Shown here piece after piece: positions 33,759 through 43,900 of a stretch of 64,000 bases of DNA. Under the pieces are notes generated by a model. It ran no database searches. It saw only the letters and a list, made by a program, of their open reading frames with translations, and had not been told where the DNA came from. Both the position numbers and the translations under genes were made by a program. The DNA is from Nannochloropsis oceanica. Taxonomy: Eukaryota; Sar; Eustigmatophyceae; Eustigmatales; Monodopsidaceae. The DNA is taken from assembly GCA_004519485.1 (NCBI GenBank), contig CP038121.1, positions 62,001-126,000 of the forward strand, written 5' to 3'. How positions within the stretch are numbered: the first letter of the stretch is position 1; every line of letters starts with the position of its first letter.

Positions 33759-36491
33759 ATGGCAAGCCGGCGGATAGTCAGTTTCAGTGCCCGCGTCGTG
33801 CTGCTTCTCCTGCCCGCCCTGGCCTCGTCTGCTTGGCCTGCGGGGTGCAATAAGGACAGCCCTTTCGAGCTTTATCGCCCCGGTACAGCGACCTATTACA
33901 CAAACCCTACTTTCTGCGCCGATAAGGCGCTCTCGTTTTATGCCTGCGTGGAGCCCGCCGCTTCTCTGACCAAGGAACAGGTGGTGCACAAGCCCCCGCC
34001 TATTGGTGCGGTCGCCCCTCCTACCGCACAGAGACACGTACCTTCTCTGCACACCTCTCGGCTCTTTTTCGCCTTGTCCAGTGCATTCCGCTACTTCGGA
34101 CTGCTGCTGATCGTGCTGGCACTGGTTTGGATGATGGTGGTTGGGGCGATGGCAGGACCTGGTACGGTGGTGTTGGTCATTGCAGCCGTCGTGATCGTAC
34201 CTCCAGCCTACATCTGGTCTATTCTTTCACAGTGCTGGTGTACACCAATCGAGGTGGAGGAGGAGATTGACGGGATCAGGATGGTAAAGGTGTGCGGTAG
34301 ATGGACTGTGGTGGTGAAAGGGAAGGAGGGATTGGTGGAGGGAGGGGGTGAAGCGTTGGAGGCGCCCTTGCAGGCCAAGCTTGAATTGGAGGGAGGGAAG
34401 AAGGAAGAGGATGGTATGGACAGAGGGTATGATCAACAAGAGGATCAACAGCAGGAGCGAGTGATCGACATGGCGGCTGTACTGGTGGCGGTGAGGCGGG
34501 AAGCTATGGAGGCGTGGGAAAGGAGGGGGGAAAGGAGGGAGGAAAACAGGATAGAAGGCGAGAATATGGATGTGATTAGAGAAGAACAGGAGAAGAATGA
34601 GGAGGCTGGTGGGATTGAAGAGGAGGATAATGCCGTGTCGGATTCCTTAGCTCGTGAGGGAGTTGAAGAGGAAGGGGAGAACGAAGATGAGGTAGTTGTT
34701 AATGAGGAGGAGGCACCTGCCGCTGCCGCCCTTGCCAACGACAACGACGAGGAGAGCATTGAAGGGGAGGAAGCGGAGGAAGAATCTGTGACCTCGGCCG
34801 CTGATAAAGTCCATGGAGGAGTAGAACAACAGCAGCAGGAGCAGCAGGAGCAGCAGGAGCAGCAGGAGCAGCAGGAGCAGCAGGAGCAGCAGGAGCAGCA
34901 GGAGCAGCAGGAGCAGCAGGAGCAACAGGAGCAGCAGGAGCAGCAGGAGCAGCAGGAGCACCAGCTGCAGCAGCATCAGTCAATCAACAGCTTCTATCTG
35001 CCACCCATGCCTACACCTACGTGTTTCCACTTACGCCTTCCATCTTTGATATCGGGCTTGCGGTCCGCGGCCTCCTTATCAGCTTCAAGACTGGTTGCGC
35101 TGTCCAAGATTGTGTCCCGCATGATGGTGGCCAGGAAAGGAGAAAAGAAGAGGACGAGGGAGAGGGAGGTGGCCGTTCAGGGGGACCAAAAGGGGGAGGA
35201 AGGGATGGAGGAAGACCAGTGGCAAGAGAAGGTGCTATCGAAGGATGGCGAGGAGGAGCTGGACCGATTGTGGTCGGGGAGTGGATTTCGAAGACAAAGC
35301 TGGCGGCATACTGCACGTTCAGGGAGCGTGGCCAGTCGTATTCCTCCTACCCTTATAGAGGAGAGAGAGGAAGAGGAGGAGGAAAATGATGAGGACCGGT
35401 TGCGGTCGGAAAGTGGAGTTCGACGACAGAGCTGGCGGCGTGAGTCGCGTTCAGCAAGCGTTGCCAGCCGTATTCCTCTTGCCACCAAGGAGCAGGAGGA
35501 AGAAGAGAAGGAGGGGGAGGAGCAAGACCAGCAGCAGCCGCAAAAGCAGATGAGAAGAAAGGAGGTGGTAATTTCGGCCACCGTTCCCGTCAATTTTCTG
35601 CTGCGACGGATATCGTTCTTTACCAACAAAGAGATTAAGAAGGAGGCGGTATCGGCATCATCATCAGCAGCAGTAGCTAGAACAGCAGCAGCGGTAGCTA
35701 GAGCAACAGCTGCATCAGTCACGAAAATTGCGGTGGAGGTGGATGAGGGAGACCACGTAGAGGACGAGGAGGACGACCAAGTCCTTCCTCCCTACAAGGA
35801 GCAGCAGCAGCAGCGCGTGGTAGTCGAGTCTGCGCCGGCCGAGAAAAAAAGGGGCCTTCGTCATTTTATCACCCCGGTGGGTGACGAGGAGGAAGAGGAG
35901 GAGGAGGAAATGTTTCCTTTTTTTTCTCTGTGGCCCACCTCGAGGCCTAAGGAAAGGACGTATTCGCGAAAACTGCCAGTCTTCACTGAGGGCATGAGTG
36001 AGGAAAGAGTGAAACCGCTCATGCACGAGCATGTTGGAAGCGACAAGGGACTTAAAGAGAAGGAGAGCCAACGGTGGCTAGAGGAGAAGTTTGAGGTTAG
36101 GCGGCTGGCGCTGCTTGAAGAGCAGCGTGCTGAGGAGCAGCAGAGTGTGGCTAAGCTTACTCGCAGTCAGAGCGATCTTGGATACTCAGGCAAGTTTCTG
36201 TTGCACGTCCTCACCTCGCCGTCCTCCTCCTCCTCTCTTACACCTTCGGAGGCGTCGACGGTCGTGTTCAGCCCGGGCGCCGGCGTGGCACACCTCCATC
36301 GGATGGCGCGTCGTCGGACTGAAGGCAAGGAGGCGAGGTGTGAATGGGGGGATAGAGACTGGTATGGGGAGGGATTTGGAGTTGGCCTGATGTGGGAGGA
36401 GGAAGAAGAAGGCGAGAGGTTGGAGAAGGAGGAGGGAGGATCGCATTGCTTATATCGATGTGATCATCGGTTGGCCGTACCCGGCTTATAG
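33759..36491 (+). CDS. Intronless secreted-type membrane protein with long acidic repeat-rich tail; family unknown
   Basis: A single open frame of 910 codons from ATG 33759 (context GCCATGG). The frame extends further upstream, but this start begins a clear signal peptide: SARVVLLLLPALASSAW. A short Cys-containing lumenal region follows (WPAGCNKDSPF; TFCADKALSFYACVEP), then two hydrophobic segments (YFGLLLIVLALVWMMVVGAM; TVVLVIAAVVIVPPAYIWSI) and a cytosolic tail of about 700 residues. The tail is highly acidic with a QQEQQE tract (34,828-34,975), an internal duplication (FRRQSWRHTARSGSVASRIP and VRRQSWRRESRSASVASRIP) and Ala-rich stretches. The duplicated R-R-x-S-W and R-S-x-S-V-A-S motifs look like basophilic-kinase sites. 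I do not recognise a family. The lack of introns contrasts with most neighbours. Confidence 0.75.
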   Translation: MASRRIVSFSARVVLLLLPALASSAWPAGCNKDSPFELYRPGTATYYTNPTFCADKALSFYACVEPAASLTKEQVVHKPPPIGAVAPPTAQRHVPSLHTSRLFFALSSAFRYFGLLLIVLALVWMMVVGAMAGPGTVVLVIAAVVIVPPAYIWSILSQCWCTPIEVEEEIDGIRMVKVCGRWTVVVKGKEGLVEGGGEALEAPLQAKLELEGGKKEEDGMDRGYDQQEDQQQERVIDMAAVLVAVRREAMEAWERRGERREENRIEGENMDVIREEQEKNEEAGGIEEEDNAVSDSLAREGVEEEGENEDEVVVNEEEAPAAAALANDNDEESIEGEEAEEESVTSAADKVHGGVEQQQQEQQEQQEQQEQQEQQEQQEQQEQQEQQEQQEQQEQQEQQEHQLQQHQSINSFYLPPMPTPTCFHLRLPSLISGLRSAASLSASRLVALSKIVSRMMVARKGEKKRTREREVAVQGDQKGEEGMEEDQWQEKVLSKDGEEELDRLWSGSGFRRQSWRHTARSGSVASRIPPTLIEEREEEEEENDEDRLRSESGVRRQSWRRESRSASVASRIPLATKEQEEEEKEGEEQDQQQPQKQMRRKEVVISATVPVNFLLRRISFFTNKEIKKEAVSASSSAAVARTAAAVARATAASVTKIAVEVDEGDHVEDEEDDQVLPPYKEQQQQRVVVESAPAEKKRGLRHFITPVGDEEEEEEEEMFPFFSLWPTSRPKERTYSRKLPVFTEGMSEERVKPLMHEHVGSDKGLKEKESQRWLEEKFEVRRLALLEEQRAEEQQSVAKLTRSQSDLGYSGKFLLHVLTSPSSSSSLTPSEASTVVFSPGAGVAHLHRMARRRTEGKEARCEWGDRDWYGEGFGVGLMWEEEEEGERLEKEEGGSHCLYRCDHRLAVPGL
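34828..34975. repeat. In-frame (CAGGAGCAG)n tract
   Basis: Sixteen or so near-perfect 9 bp units encode (QEQ)n within the tail of the intronless gene. Interruptions are synonymous or CAA for CAG, so the protein repeat is purer than random drift would leave it. Confidence 0.95.
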
Positions 36492-37605
36492 AGGGCAAGA
36501 AGGTCGAACGAAAGGAGGATTGAGAGAGAAAAGCGCTGTGATCCATGTTTGCGATCATTAAAATGATCTAAATGATGTGCGTAGAAGGAAAAAGGTGGCG
36601 TCGACGTGAAGGCTTAAGTTCGCTGCTCCTTCATCGCTCACGTTCATGGCTGGATGTATTTGGAATGGTTTGACTGTTAATTGTAAGAGAAGACGTTAGC
36701 ACAAGGGTGGAAAGGAAAGGGTCGGAAGGGATATATATATATACATAAAATGTATATATGCACGACAAGCTTTACAAACGAAGAGCACCTTATCTCTACA
36801 ACCGAGCCTGTCCTTAACGGCAAGAAGGAGGGAAGTACTGCTGTAGATGGGATTCTGACTCAAATGCAAGAAGAAAAGCAAAAAGTGAGAGAAACCGAGA
36901 AAGGGAAGACATGCACACATATACATATATACAAATACACACTTACACGCACAAGTAAGACCTGTGTGGGTTAGCAATTGAGTAAGCGAGAAGGCAGAGA
37001 GAAGGAATATTCGGGAGGTGGGAGTGGAAAAATGTGAGAGAAGGAGAAAATATGGATTACGAAGAGTGAGGGTAGGAGAAATTGAGAGCAAAAGAGAGTC
37101 TCAGTCCCCTTGGGAGGAGAGCTCCCGCGAAGAAAAAAGAGAAGAACCTGCATATCAAAAACGAGCGAAGAGTGAAGTAAATAAGAACGAGAACGAGTCC
37201 GAGCAACAGAGAAGAGCTCCGACAAAGAAAGAATACAAGAACTGCATATCTTGAATAATGGAACTAATTTATTAACAGAAAAACATGCACATGAAAAAAG
37301 CCGACGGCTGTGTGGCCGTTTCTATATCTTCCCCCCTTTAACCACCTCCCTTAAACCACTGCCGTCCTCTCCTATTTCACGCACCCCAACTGCTTGTTGT
37401 TGCACATAGCCTAATTCACCCACACCCACCCACACACCCATACATACACACACTGAGACCTCCAACACACTCTTCACTCGCCAACTCACTCCTTTATTCG
37501 CCCATTCGCTGTCCTTCGCTCCAAACAAGCATGCATATACACATCCTCCCATCTTCGTTCCCATTCCTTCCCATCGTCCTCCTCCCCTCTCTCTTCCTTC
37601 TTAGA
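36492..37605. other. Convergent intergenic region
   Basis: This lies between the plus-strand intronless gene and the minus-strand gene ending at 37606. It is AT-richer, with a (TA)n patch at about 36,730-36,760 and no supported ORF. It should hold both 3' UTRs. Confidence 0.5.
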
Positions 37606-38045
37606 TCATATCTCTCGCTCCCCCCGCAGCAATCGCCCTTGCCCTTTCCCTCCCTCTGCACCATTTACCATCTTCTCCGGCCTCGTCACGCTATCCCCTC
37701 CCTCCCTCCTTCGTCGCTCATCCACCCCCCCTTGCTCTGCCGTCACCGGCGGAGCCACTCTGGGGCCCACCATGGCCCCGGCGTTCACTCCCTCCCTTCC
37801 TCCTCCTCCTCCTCCATTGTTTAACGGATTAGGCGGATGGACCAGAGGGAGGGGTAAGGGAGTTGTCATGGTCGATACTGGAGTTCCCCCCTGGGGGGCT
37901 TTCGGAGCGCCTTGTGGAACGTCAGGGCGAACGTTGGAGGGAGGGAGGGGGAGGGAGGACTCGCTCTCGGGCTCCTGAGGGCGGGCCTTGGGGTCTTGGA
38001 CACCGGGAGAGGGAGGAGAGGGAGGAAGAGAGGTACTGCTGCTGC

Positions 38046-38092
<47 letters not shown>

Positions 38093-39684
38093 CTGCTGCT
38101 GCTGCTGTTGTTGTTGCTGTTGTTGCTGCCGCTTTGGGGTGCGGAGGTAGTGATGGGGGTGGAGGGGGAGGAGAATGCAGAAGAGGAGGAGGAGGAGGGC
38201 ACTGCAGAAGAAGAATCGGTGACGATTATATGGGGAGGGGGAGAGGTGGTGGTGGAGGAGGAGGAAGTAGACGAAGCGTTGGGAGAAGTAGTGATAGTGG
38301 TCGAAGCAGAGATAGGGCTCAGGGCGGGCTGGAGGGAGGGGTCTCTGTGGTTTTTGATGGCGAGAAGAAAGAGAGAGAAGGCAGCGGAGTAAGAGAAAGA
38401 AAGTGAATAAGTCCATGAGTTAAGACTTTGCACGTGACCCGGAATAAGGCGAAGGATGACCACCGTCCTGGCCTTCCGTCCTCCCTCCTTCCTTCCCTCC
38501 TTCTTCCACGCACCTGGCCGCCGCGCTAATGATAGCCCGCCCCTCCACCATCTCCTCCTTTTTTGAGTCCATGGCATGCACCACCAGCACCGCCCGCCTC
38601 GACTGCGAATTCCCGGGAACCATGAGGACCCCTCCCTCCCCCCCTCCCTCCCGCCCGCTCTGTGCCTCCACTCCTGGCCGATCTACAAAAACCCCGAGGA
38701 GAACGGGATTCGTGGCCAGTCGGGATGGATCGACGGACTTCAACAAGAACGAAAACGGACAGGAGTAAACCACAGGCAACGCTCTCTCCGCCACCTTGTC
38801 CCCTTCCCTCCCTCTCTCCCTGCCTGCTTCTTCCTTCCCCCCCTCCTCCTCCCTCCCCTTCTTTCCGCCTTCCTCCTCAAGTGGAGACAAAGCCGTGCCT
38901 TCGCTACTTGCAGTGGCGGTCGCGGCGTCTGGCTCCGAATCGGGAAGAGGGCGAGGGAGGTCAAAGCGGGGATAGAGTGGCTCGAGGTGCATGCTTACTA
39001 CCTCCCAAAAGCCCTGCCTGGAGGAGGGGGCGATGGGAGGGAGGAAGGGAGAGAGAATGAAAAGGGATGTGAGGACTTTGAAGGCTTATTCCTCCATGAA
39101 GGGGTCGTGGGTGGCAGGATACTTCTCCTGGGTGGCATGATGCTTCTGTTTTTCATCAAAAATCGAGAGCGCCATCCCTTCCCCCTTCCTCCCTCCCTTC
39201 CTCCTAATTTTAGACTCACTTCTGTTGTCCCAGCCCAAACATTCGCCTTTCCTTCACACCCATCCACACATTCTCAGCCCAGGACACGGGCTCATGGCGC
39301 CCCTCCAAGCCTTGGGGGGCGTCGGACTTTTGCTGGGAGGAGAGGAAGGAGGAAAGGAGGGAAGAAAGGTGGGAGGCGTTAGACGAGGTGGTATTCCGGC
39401 CATTTGTATTTCCCATTCCCATCCTTGCATCAACGTACATCGGTATAGTTGTAGACTATGGTGGCCTGGATGGGAACGTCCACATTATTAACCAGGACGA
39501 ACATTTGAAGGTGGCCTGGAGGGAGGATTGGGGCCGGCGTGTACGACGAGGGGATGGAGGAGCGAATAGAGGAGGAGGAGGAATCGCTTGTCTCTTGTTG
39601 TTGATCGGCCATGGTGCTGAGGATCGTGGAAGCCAGGGAAAGGAGCAGGAAGAGGAGGTAGAGGGGGGACAGTGTCGTAGCCAT
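37606..39684 (-). CDS. Predicted type I membrane or secreted protein; family unknown
   Basis: About four exons. The ATG at 39684 gives a signal peptide (LSPLYLLFLLLSLASTILST). Exon 1 ends NNVDVPIQATIVYNYTD and exon 2 reads QKSDAPQGLEGRHEPVSW, then MFGLGQQK. Exon 3 begins QGFWEVVSMHLEPLYPRFDL and continues VVYSCPFSFLLKSV, LLGVFVDRPGVEAQ and RRAVLVVHAMDSKKEE. The last exon joins at AAA|S with LNSWTYSLSFSYSAAFSLFL, a likely membrane helix, then a cytosolic tail of about 290 residues rich in Ser, Asn and Pro. The tail's SNN run is a CAG/CAA-type tract at about 38,036-38,130. Frames are phase-compatible at each join I read. No family is recognised. The exon 3 region contains purine-rich DNA, so a further intron is possible. 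Confidence 0.6.
38036..38130. repeat. (CTG/TTG)n trinucleotide tract in coding sequence
   Basis: Mixed CTG and TTG triplets on the plus strand are read on the minus strand as Ser and Asn codons (AGC/AAC frame) in the tail of the preceding gene, rather than as polyglutamine. Confidence 0.9.
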
Positions 39685-40036
39685 GTCGCCTCGTGCAGAC
39701 CTATCGCGATGTTCGGCTCTGCTGGGATCTGAGATACGCCGGAGATGGGGGAGCTGTTAAAGACCAGGCGGGGTGATCTGACAAGGGAGGGAAAAGGTGT
39801 CAAGAAGTGATGGAAATGGCTTTGAGTTTGTGTATGTGGTGCATGGTAAAAGGTGCCAGCGGGCGCGCGTGCAGAGGCAGGGGCCAGAACAGAAGGAGGG
39901 TGGGGAGACACGTCAAATATTTGTTCCGATTGTGATGACATCAGCACGCATCAGGCTCCAGTCGCTGTAGCACGATGAAACATACAGCGACGCCCCACAA
40001 AGACAGGGTTTACTTGCGATCCTTGCTTAGCTGCTC

Positions 40037-40285
40037 ATGTTAGTGCGTGAGAAGAGGGTGTGGGAAATGGTTGTGCGTGACGGACGTGCTTTTGACGATG
40101 TGATGCCCGCCATGATCCATATCCGGCCAGATCCGTCGACAGCGAGAGAGGACGAACAACCCTCCCCCCATGGGGAGGTTGGCTTCTCGGCTATGGACAC
40201 ACTTTTCTCTGCGGAGGAAGAGAAAGGACAACCAACGGAAGAAAAGAGGCGACAGAAGAAGACAAGTGTGGAAGTCTGGCGGTGA
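40037..40285 (+). CDS. Small hypothetical protein (82 aa)
   Basis: A single frame from ATG 40037 containing FDDVMPAMIHIRPDPST, EVGFSAMDTLFSAEEE and a basic tail, EEKRRQKKTSVEVW. The composition is balanced and free of low-complexity repeats, unlike shadow frames here. A splice at TGGCG|GTGATC to the acceptor at 40,349 is conceivable. No family is recognised. It is divergent from the 39684 gene at about 350 bp. Confidence 0.35.
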   Translation: MLVREKRVWEMVVRDGRAFDDVMPAMIHIRPDPSTAREDEQPSPHGEVGFSAMDTLFSAEEEKGQPTEEKRRQKKTSVEVWR

Positions 40286-40919
40286 TCGACTGCTCGATGC
40301 TCGACCATCCTCCTCACTTCTTCTTATCTCCCTGTCTCCCCATTCCCAGGAAGCTTTGAATGCAAATCTAAGAAAAGAAAGTCACCGACGACCGACGGTG
40401 GTCAGTTGGATATTTGGCAAACACCTAAAGTAATTCATCTCTGCTGTATCTTGTATTCTGGCCTCTCTTCTAAATCTTCCTTCCGCTTCTTCCCCTCCCC
40501 CCCTAACCCTCTTCTCCTGTCCCTCTCTCCTTTCTTCCTTCCTTCCCTTTTTTTTCGTAGTATTTCATTGGTTGTCGCATCACATCCTCCTTTCGCCTTC
40601 AACTGTCTTCTTTTCCAACCTTCGCGAGGGTCCAGTACTCGTCTCTCCCAAACACGCCCGCCTTCCTTTCCCCCCTCATTTTCTCCCTCCTCCCCTATCC
40701 TCCCTTCCACAATTTCTCCTTGACAAAGCAGGCGTAAACACAAGAGCTCGCGCGCTGTTTCTTACAGCAAGAAAAGCTGGCAATGTTGCCCTCACAAAAA
40801 CAAACGTATATGTAGCTGAAGAAACGCCCCCCTCTCTCTTCCCCCTCGGTCCACGTCCCCCGTTCAACGTCCCCTCTAACACAGAACTAAATAACCCACT
40901 ACCCCCTCGTCCTATCCCT
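40286..40919. other. Intergenic, pyrimidine-rich
   Basis: Convergent 3' flank of the small ORF and the eIF3a gene. Several frames are open only because the DNA is C/T-rich. No supported gene. Confidence 0.45.
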
Positions 40920-43900
40920 CTACTCCACTATCTCTCTCATCACCGTCCCATCCCATCCCGGTCCCCCCCTCCATAACCCCCTCTTCTCCCTCCCCCCCCC
41001 CCCTCCCCCTCCTCCCTCCGCCTCACGCTCCCTCGCAGCCATCTTCTCCCTCCATCCCCCCCCTTCCGGTACTCTCCCTCCGCGGATTACCGGCGGGCCA
41101 CGACGGAACCCTCCCTCCCTCCCTTCCTCCCTCACGTCCTCTTCCCCCCTGGACAGCGGCCGTCGGGGCTGGCGCATATCCTCCTCGGGGGCATCAGCCC
41201 GCCCTCCCTCCTCCCCTCCCTCCATCCCTCGCTCCCGCAGCAACGCCTTTCGCTGGCGTTCCGCCTCCTCCTTCTCCTTCTGTTTGGCCAGCTGCCTCTC
41301 CCTCCATCCTCCCGCCCCTCCTCCTCCTCCCATCAGTTTCGCCGGCGGGACGTATTTCTTCGACCCCCCCCCTCCTCCTTCTCGCCCTCCCCCCACCCCT
41401 CCCTCCTCTTCCGCTGCGCCGGCAGACGGACGCCTGTGAAGTGAGGGCAGGGGTGGAAGGGGGAGGGAGGGAGCGAGAAAGGGAGGGAGGGAGGGAGGGA
41501 GGGAGGGAGGGAGAAACAGAAGAAAGGGATTGTGAGCACCGCGTAGTGCAGATCGAGAAAAGAGAAAGAGGGAGAGAGGGAGGGAGGGAGGGAGGGAGGG
41601 GCATTGTAACGTACTTGTGGCCTGGCCCATAGTCGTCGTCGTCCGCCACCTCGTCCAGATAGTCGTCTTCCAGGTCGTCGTGGTTGTTCCTGCCACTATG
41701 GGGAGGGAGGGAGGGAGGGAGGGAGGGAGGGAGGGGTGAATGTTGTGGTTGGGACAGGACGCCGAAGACAGGATAGTTGGCAGGGAGGGAAGGAGGGAGG
41801 GAGGGATGGAGGGCGGGAAGGATTGTCGGACGCAACGCGCCTCGCCCTTTCCGCTCCGTCAAAAGCCTTTTTTTGGATTACCCCTCCCTCTCTCCCTCCC
41901 TCCCTTCCTCCCTGCTATCGCCCGACGTACCGCGCCTCGCACTCGGCCTCGTAACGGGCCCGCTCCTCCCGGGCCGTTTTCAGCCGTTCTTCCTCGTATT
42001 TCCGGATGGCCTCCATCTCCTTGTTCCGTTTCGCCTCCCGCTCCTCCTTGTCTGCCTTGCGCTTGCGGGCACGGGCGATTTTCCCTGGAGGAAGGAAGCG
42101 AGGAAGGAAGGGAGGGAGGGAGGGAGGGAGTGAGGGGAGGGACGGTCCCTTGGCGAGAATTGCACCGCCCGCTGCTCACGTTGCCTCGTGGGAAAGGAGG
42201 GAAGAAAAGGAAGGAAGGAAGGAAGGAGGGGATGCAGGAAGGGAGAGAGGGAGGAAGGGAGGGAGGCGTACACCTACCTTGAAGGGTGCGCTGGTAGTCC
42301 GCCCGCAGGCGAGCCACATGGGCCTCGAAATCGATGCGGCGGACCTGGGAGACAGAGGGAGGGAGGGAGGGAGGGAGGGAGGGAGGGAGGGAGGGAGGGA
42401 GGGGGGGAGGGAAGGTAGAAAGTGAATATCATGGCTCCACAAAGCAGAACAAAATGTTTCGCTGCCCCCCTCGCTCGCTCGCTCCCTCCCTCCCTACCTT
42501 ATTCACGTCCCTCTCGAAGGCGGCAGTGAAGGCGCGCATGGGCGCAAAGCGACGTTTGAGTGCGAGGGAAGCCGCCCATATCTGCTTCCGCTCCGCATCA
42601 AGCTCGGCCTCTTTCTGCGCGTGCTCCGTCTCCACCCGCGTGATCTGAGGGAGGGAGGAAGGGAGGAAGGGAAGGAGGGAGGGAAGGAGGGTGAGGGCCT
42701 GATGGGCTGGACGGAGGAAAGGGAGGGAAGGAGGGAAGAAGAGAGGGAGGGGTGCAGGGAGGGAGGGAAGTGTGGCCACCTACCTGCTTTTCGTAGGCTT
42801 CGGCCACGAGCTCCTGTTCATGGAGGCGAAGGGCTCGGACCGCATAGTCCAACCTGCGCGGAGGGAGGGAGGGAGGGAGGGAGGGAGGGAGGGAGGGAGG
42901 GAGGGAACGGAGTGAGAGAATGAAGTGAGACTCGGAAGCACGAAAGTGCCCACAGGGGTGAAAGGGAGGGAGGGAGGGAGGGAGGGAGGGAGGGATAACG
43001 CACCGCTTGGCCTGCTCGGCTTGTTTCTTGGCCTCCTCCCTCTTAGCGTTCTGCTGCTGCTGCACGAGCTCCTCCAGCTCCCTCTTTCGGGCCGCGGCGT
43101 CCATGTCCTTCATCTCGTCCACCTTGTCGGCGAAACCCATCTGGAGGGAGGGAGGGAGGGGTGCGTGAGAAATGGATAGATGGCGACAGTTGTCCAAGGA
43201 CGGAGCCTCCCTCCCTCCCTCCCTCCCTCCCTCCCCCCCTCCCTCCCCCTTCACCCACATTCTTGAGCTTGGTGTGGACGCTCTCGAGGGCCAGGGCCTC
43301 CTCGTCCTTCTTCTTCTTCTCCTCCTCCCGCTTGCGCTTCTCCTCCTCCATGCGCTTCGCCTCGTGCTGTCCCGTGTCAAGGCATTCATACACAGAGAAG
43401 AAGATAGCATTTAGTGTCCATGGTACGATGGCATTAATACAGAGTCAGAAAGCGACATTGAGAGACAACGATGCTGGCAGGCACCTCTCCCTCCCTCCCT
43501 CCCTCCGTTCCTCCCTCGCTCCCTTTTCCTTATTCTCTCCTTCCCTCCTCTTCCTCCCCCTCTCCTTCCCACTCCCTCACCCACGGCACTCACCTCCCGA
43601 CGGCGTTTTTCCTCCTCCGCCTTCCGGACCTGCTCCAGCTCCCGTCGACGTTGGCGCTCCCTAGTAGCAAGAAAAAAGAAGAAATAGAAGCAGGGAAAAA
43701 TCAGTCCTTCCCCTCGTTCCCCCCTTCCCTCCCTCCCTCCCTCCCTCCCTCCCTCCCTCCACCCACACAATTCCTCGCTCACTCTGCCTTGCTTCCTTCT
43801 TGACCAGCGTCGCCCTTTCCCTCCCTCCCTCCCTCCCTCCCTCCCTCCCTCCCTCCCTCCCTCCCTCCCTCCCTCCCTCCCTGCGCACCGTTCCTTGTCC

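Noticed and set aside
39080-39190. Minus-strand frame with SIFDEKQKHHATQEKYPATH as a possible terminal exon of the 39684 gene
   Set aside because: No acceptor gives this frame from exon 2. The segment fits entirely within an intron with a GTGAGT donor and a CTCCTCCAG acceptor, and the next exon (QGFWEVV) is phase-compatible.
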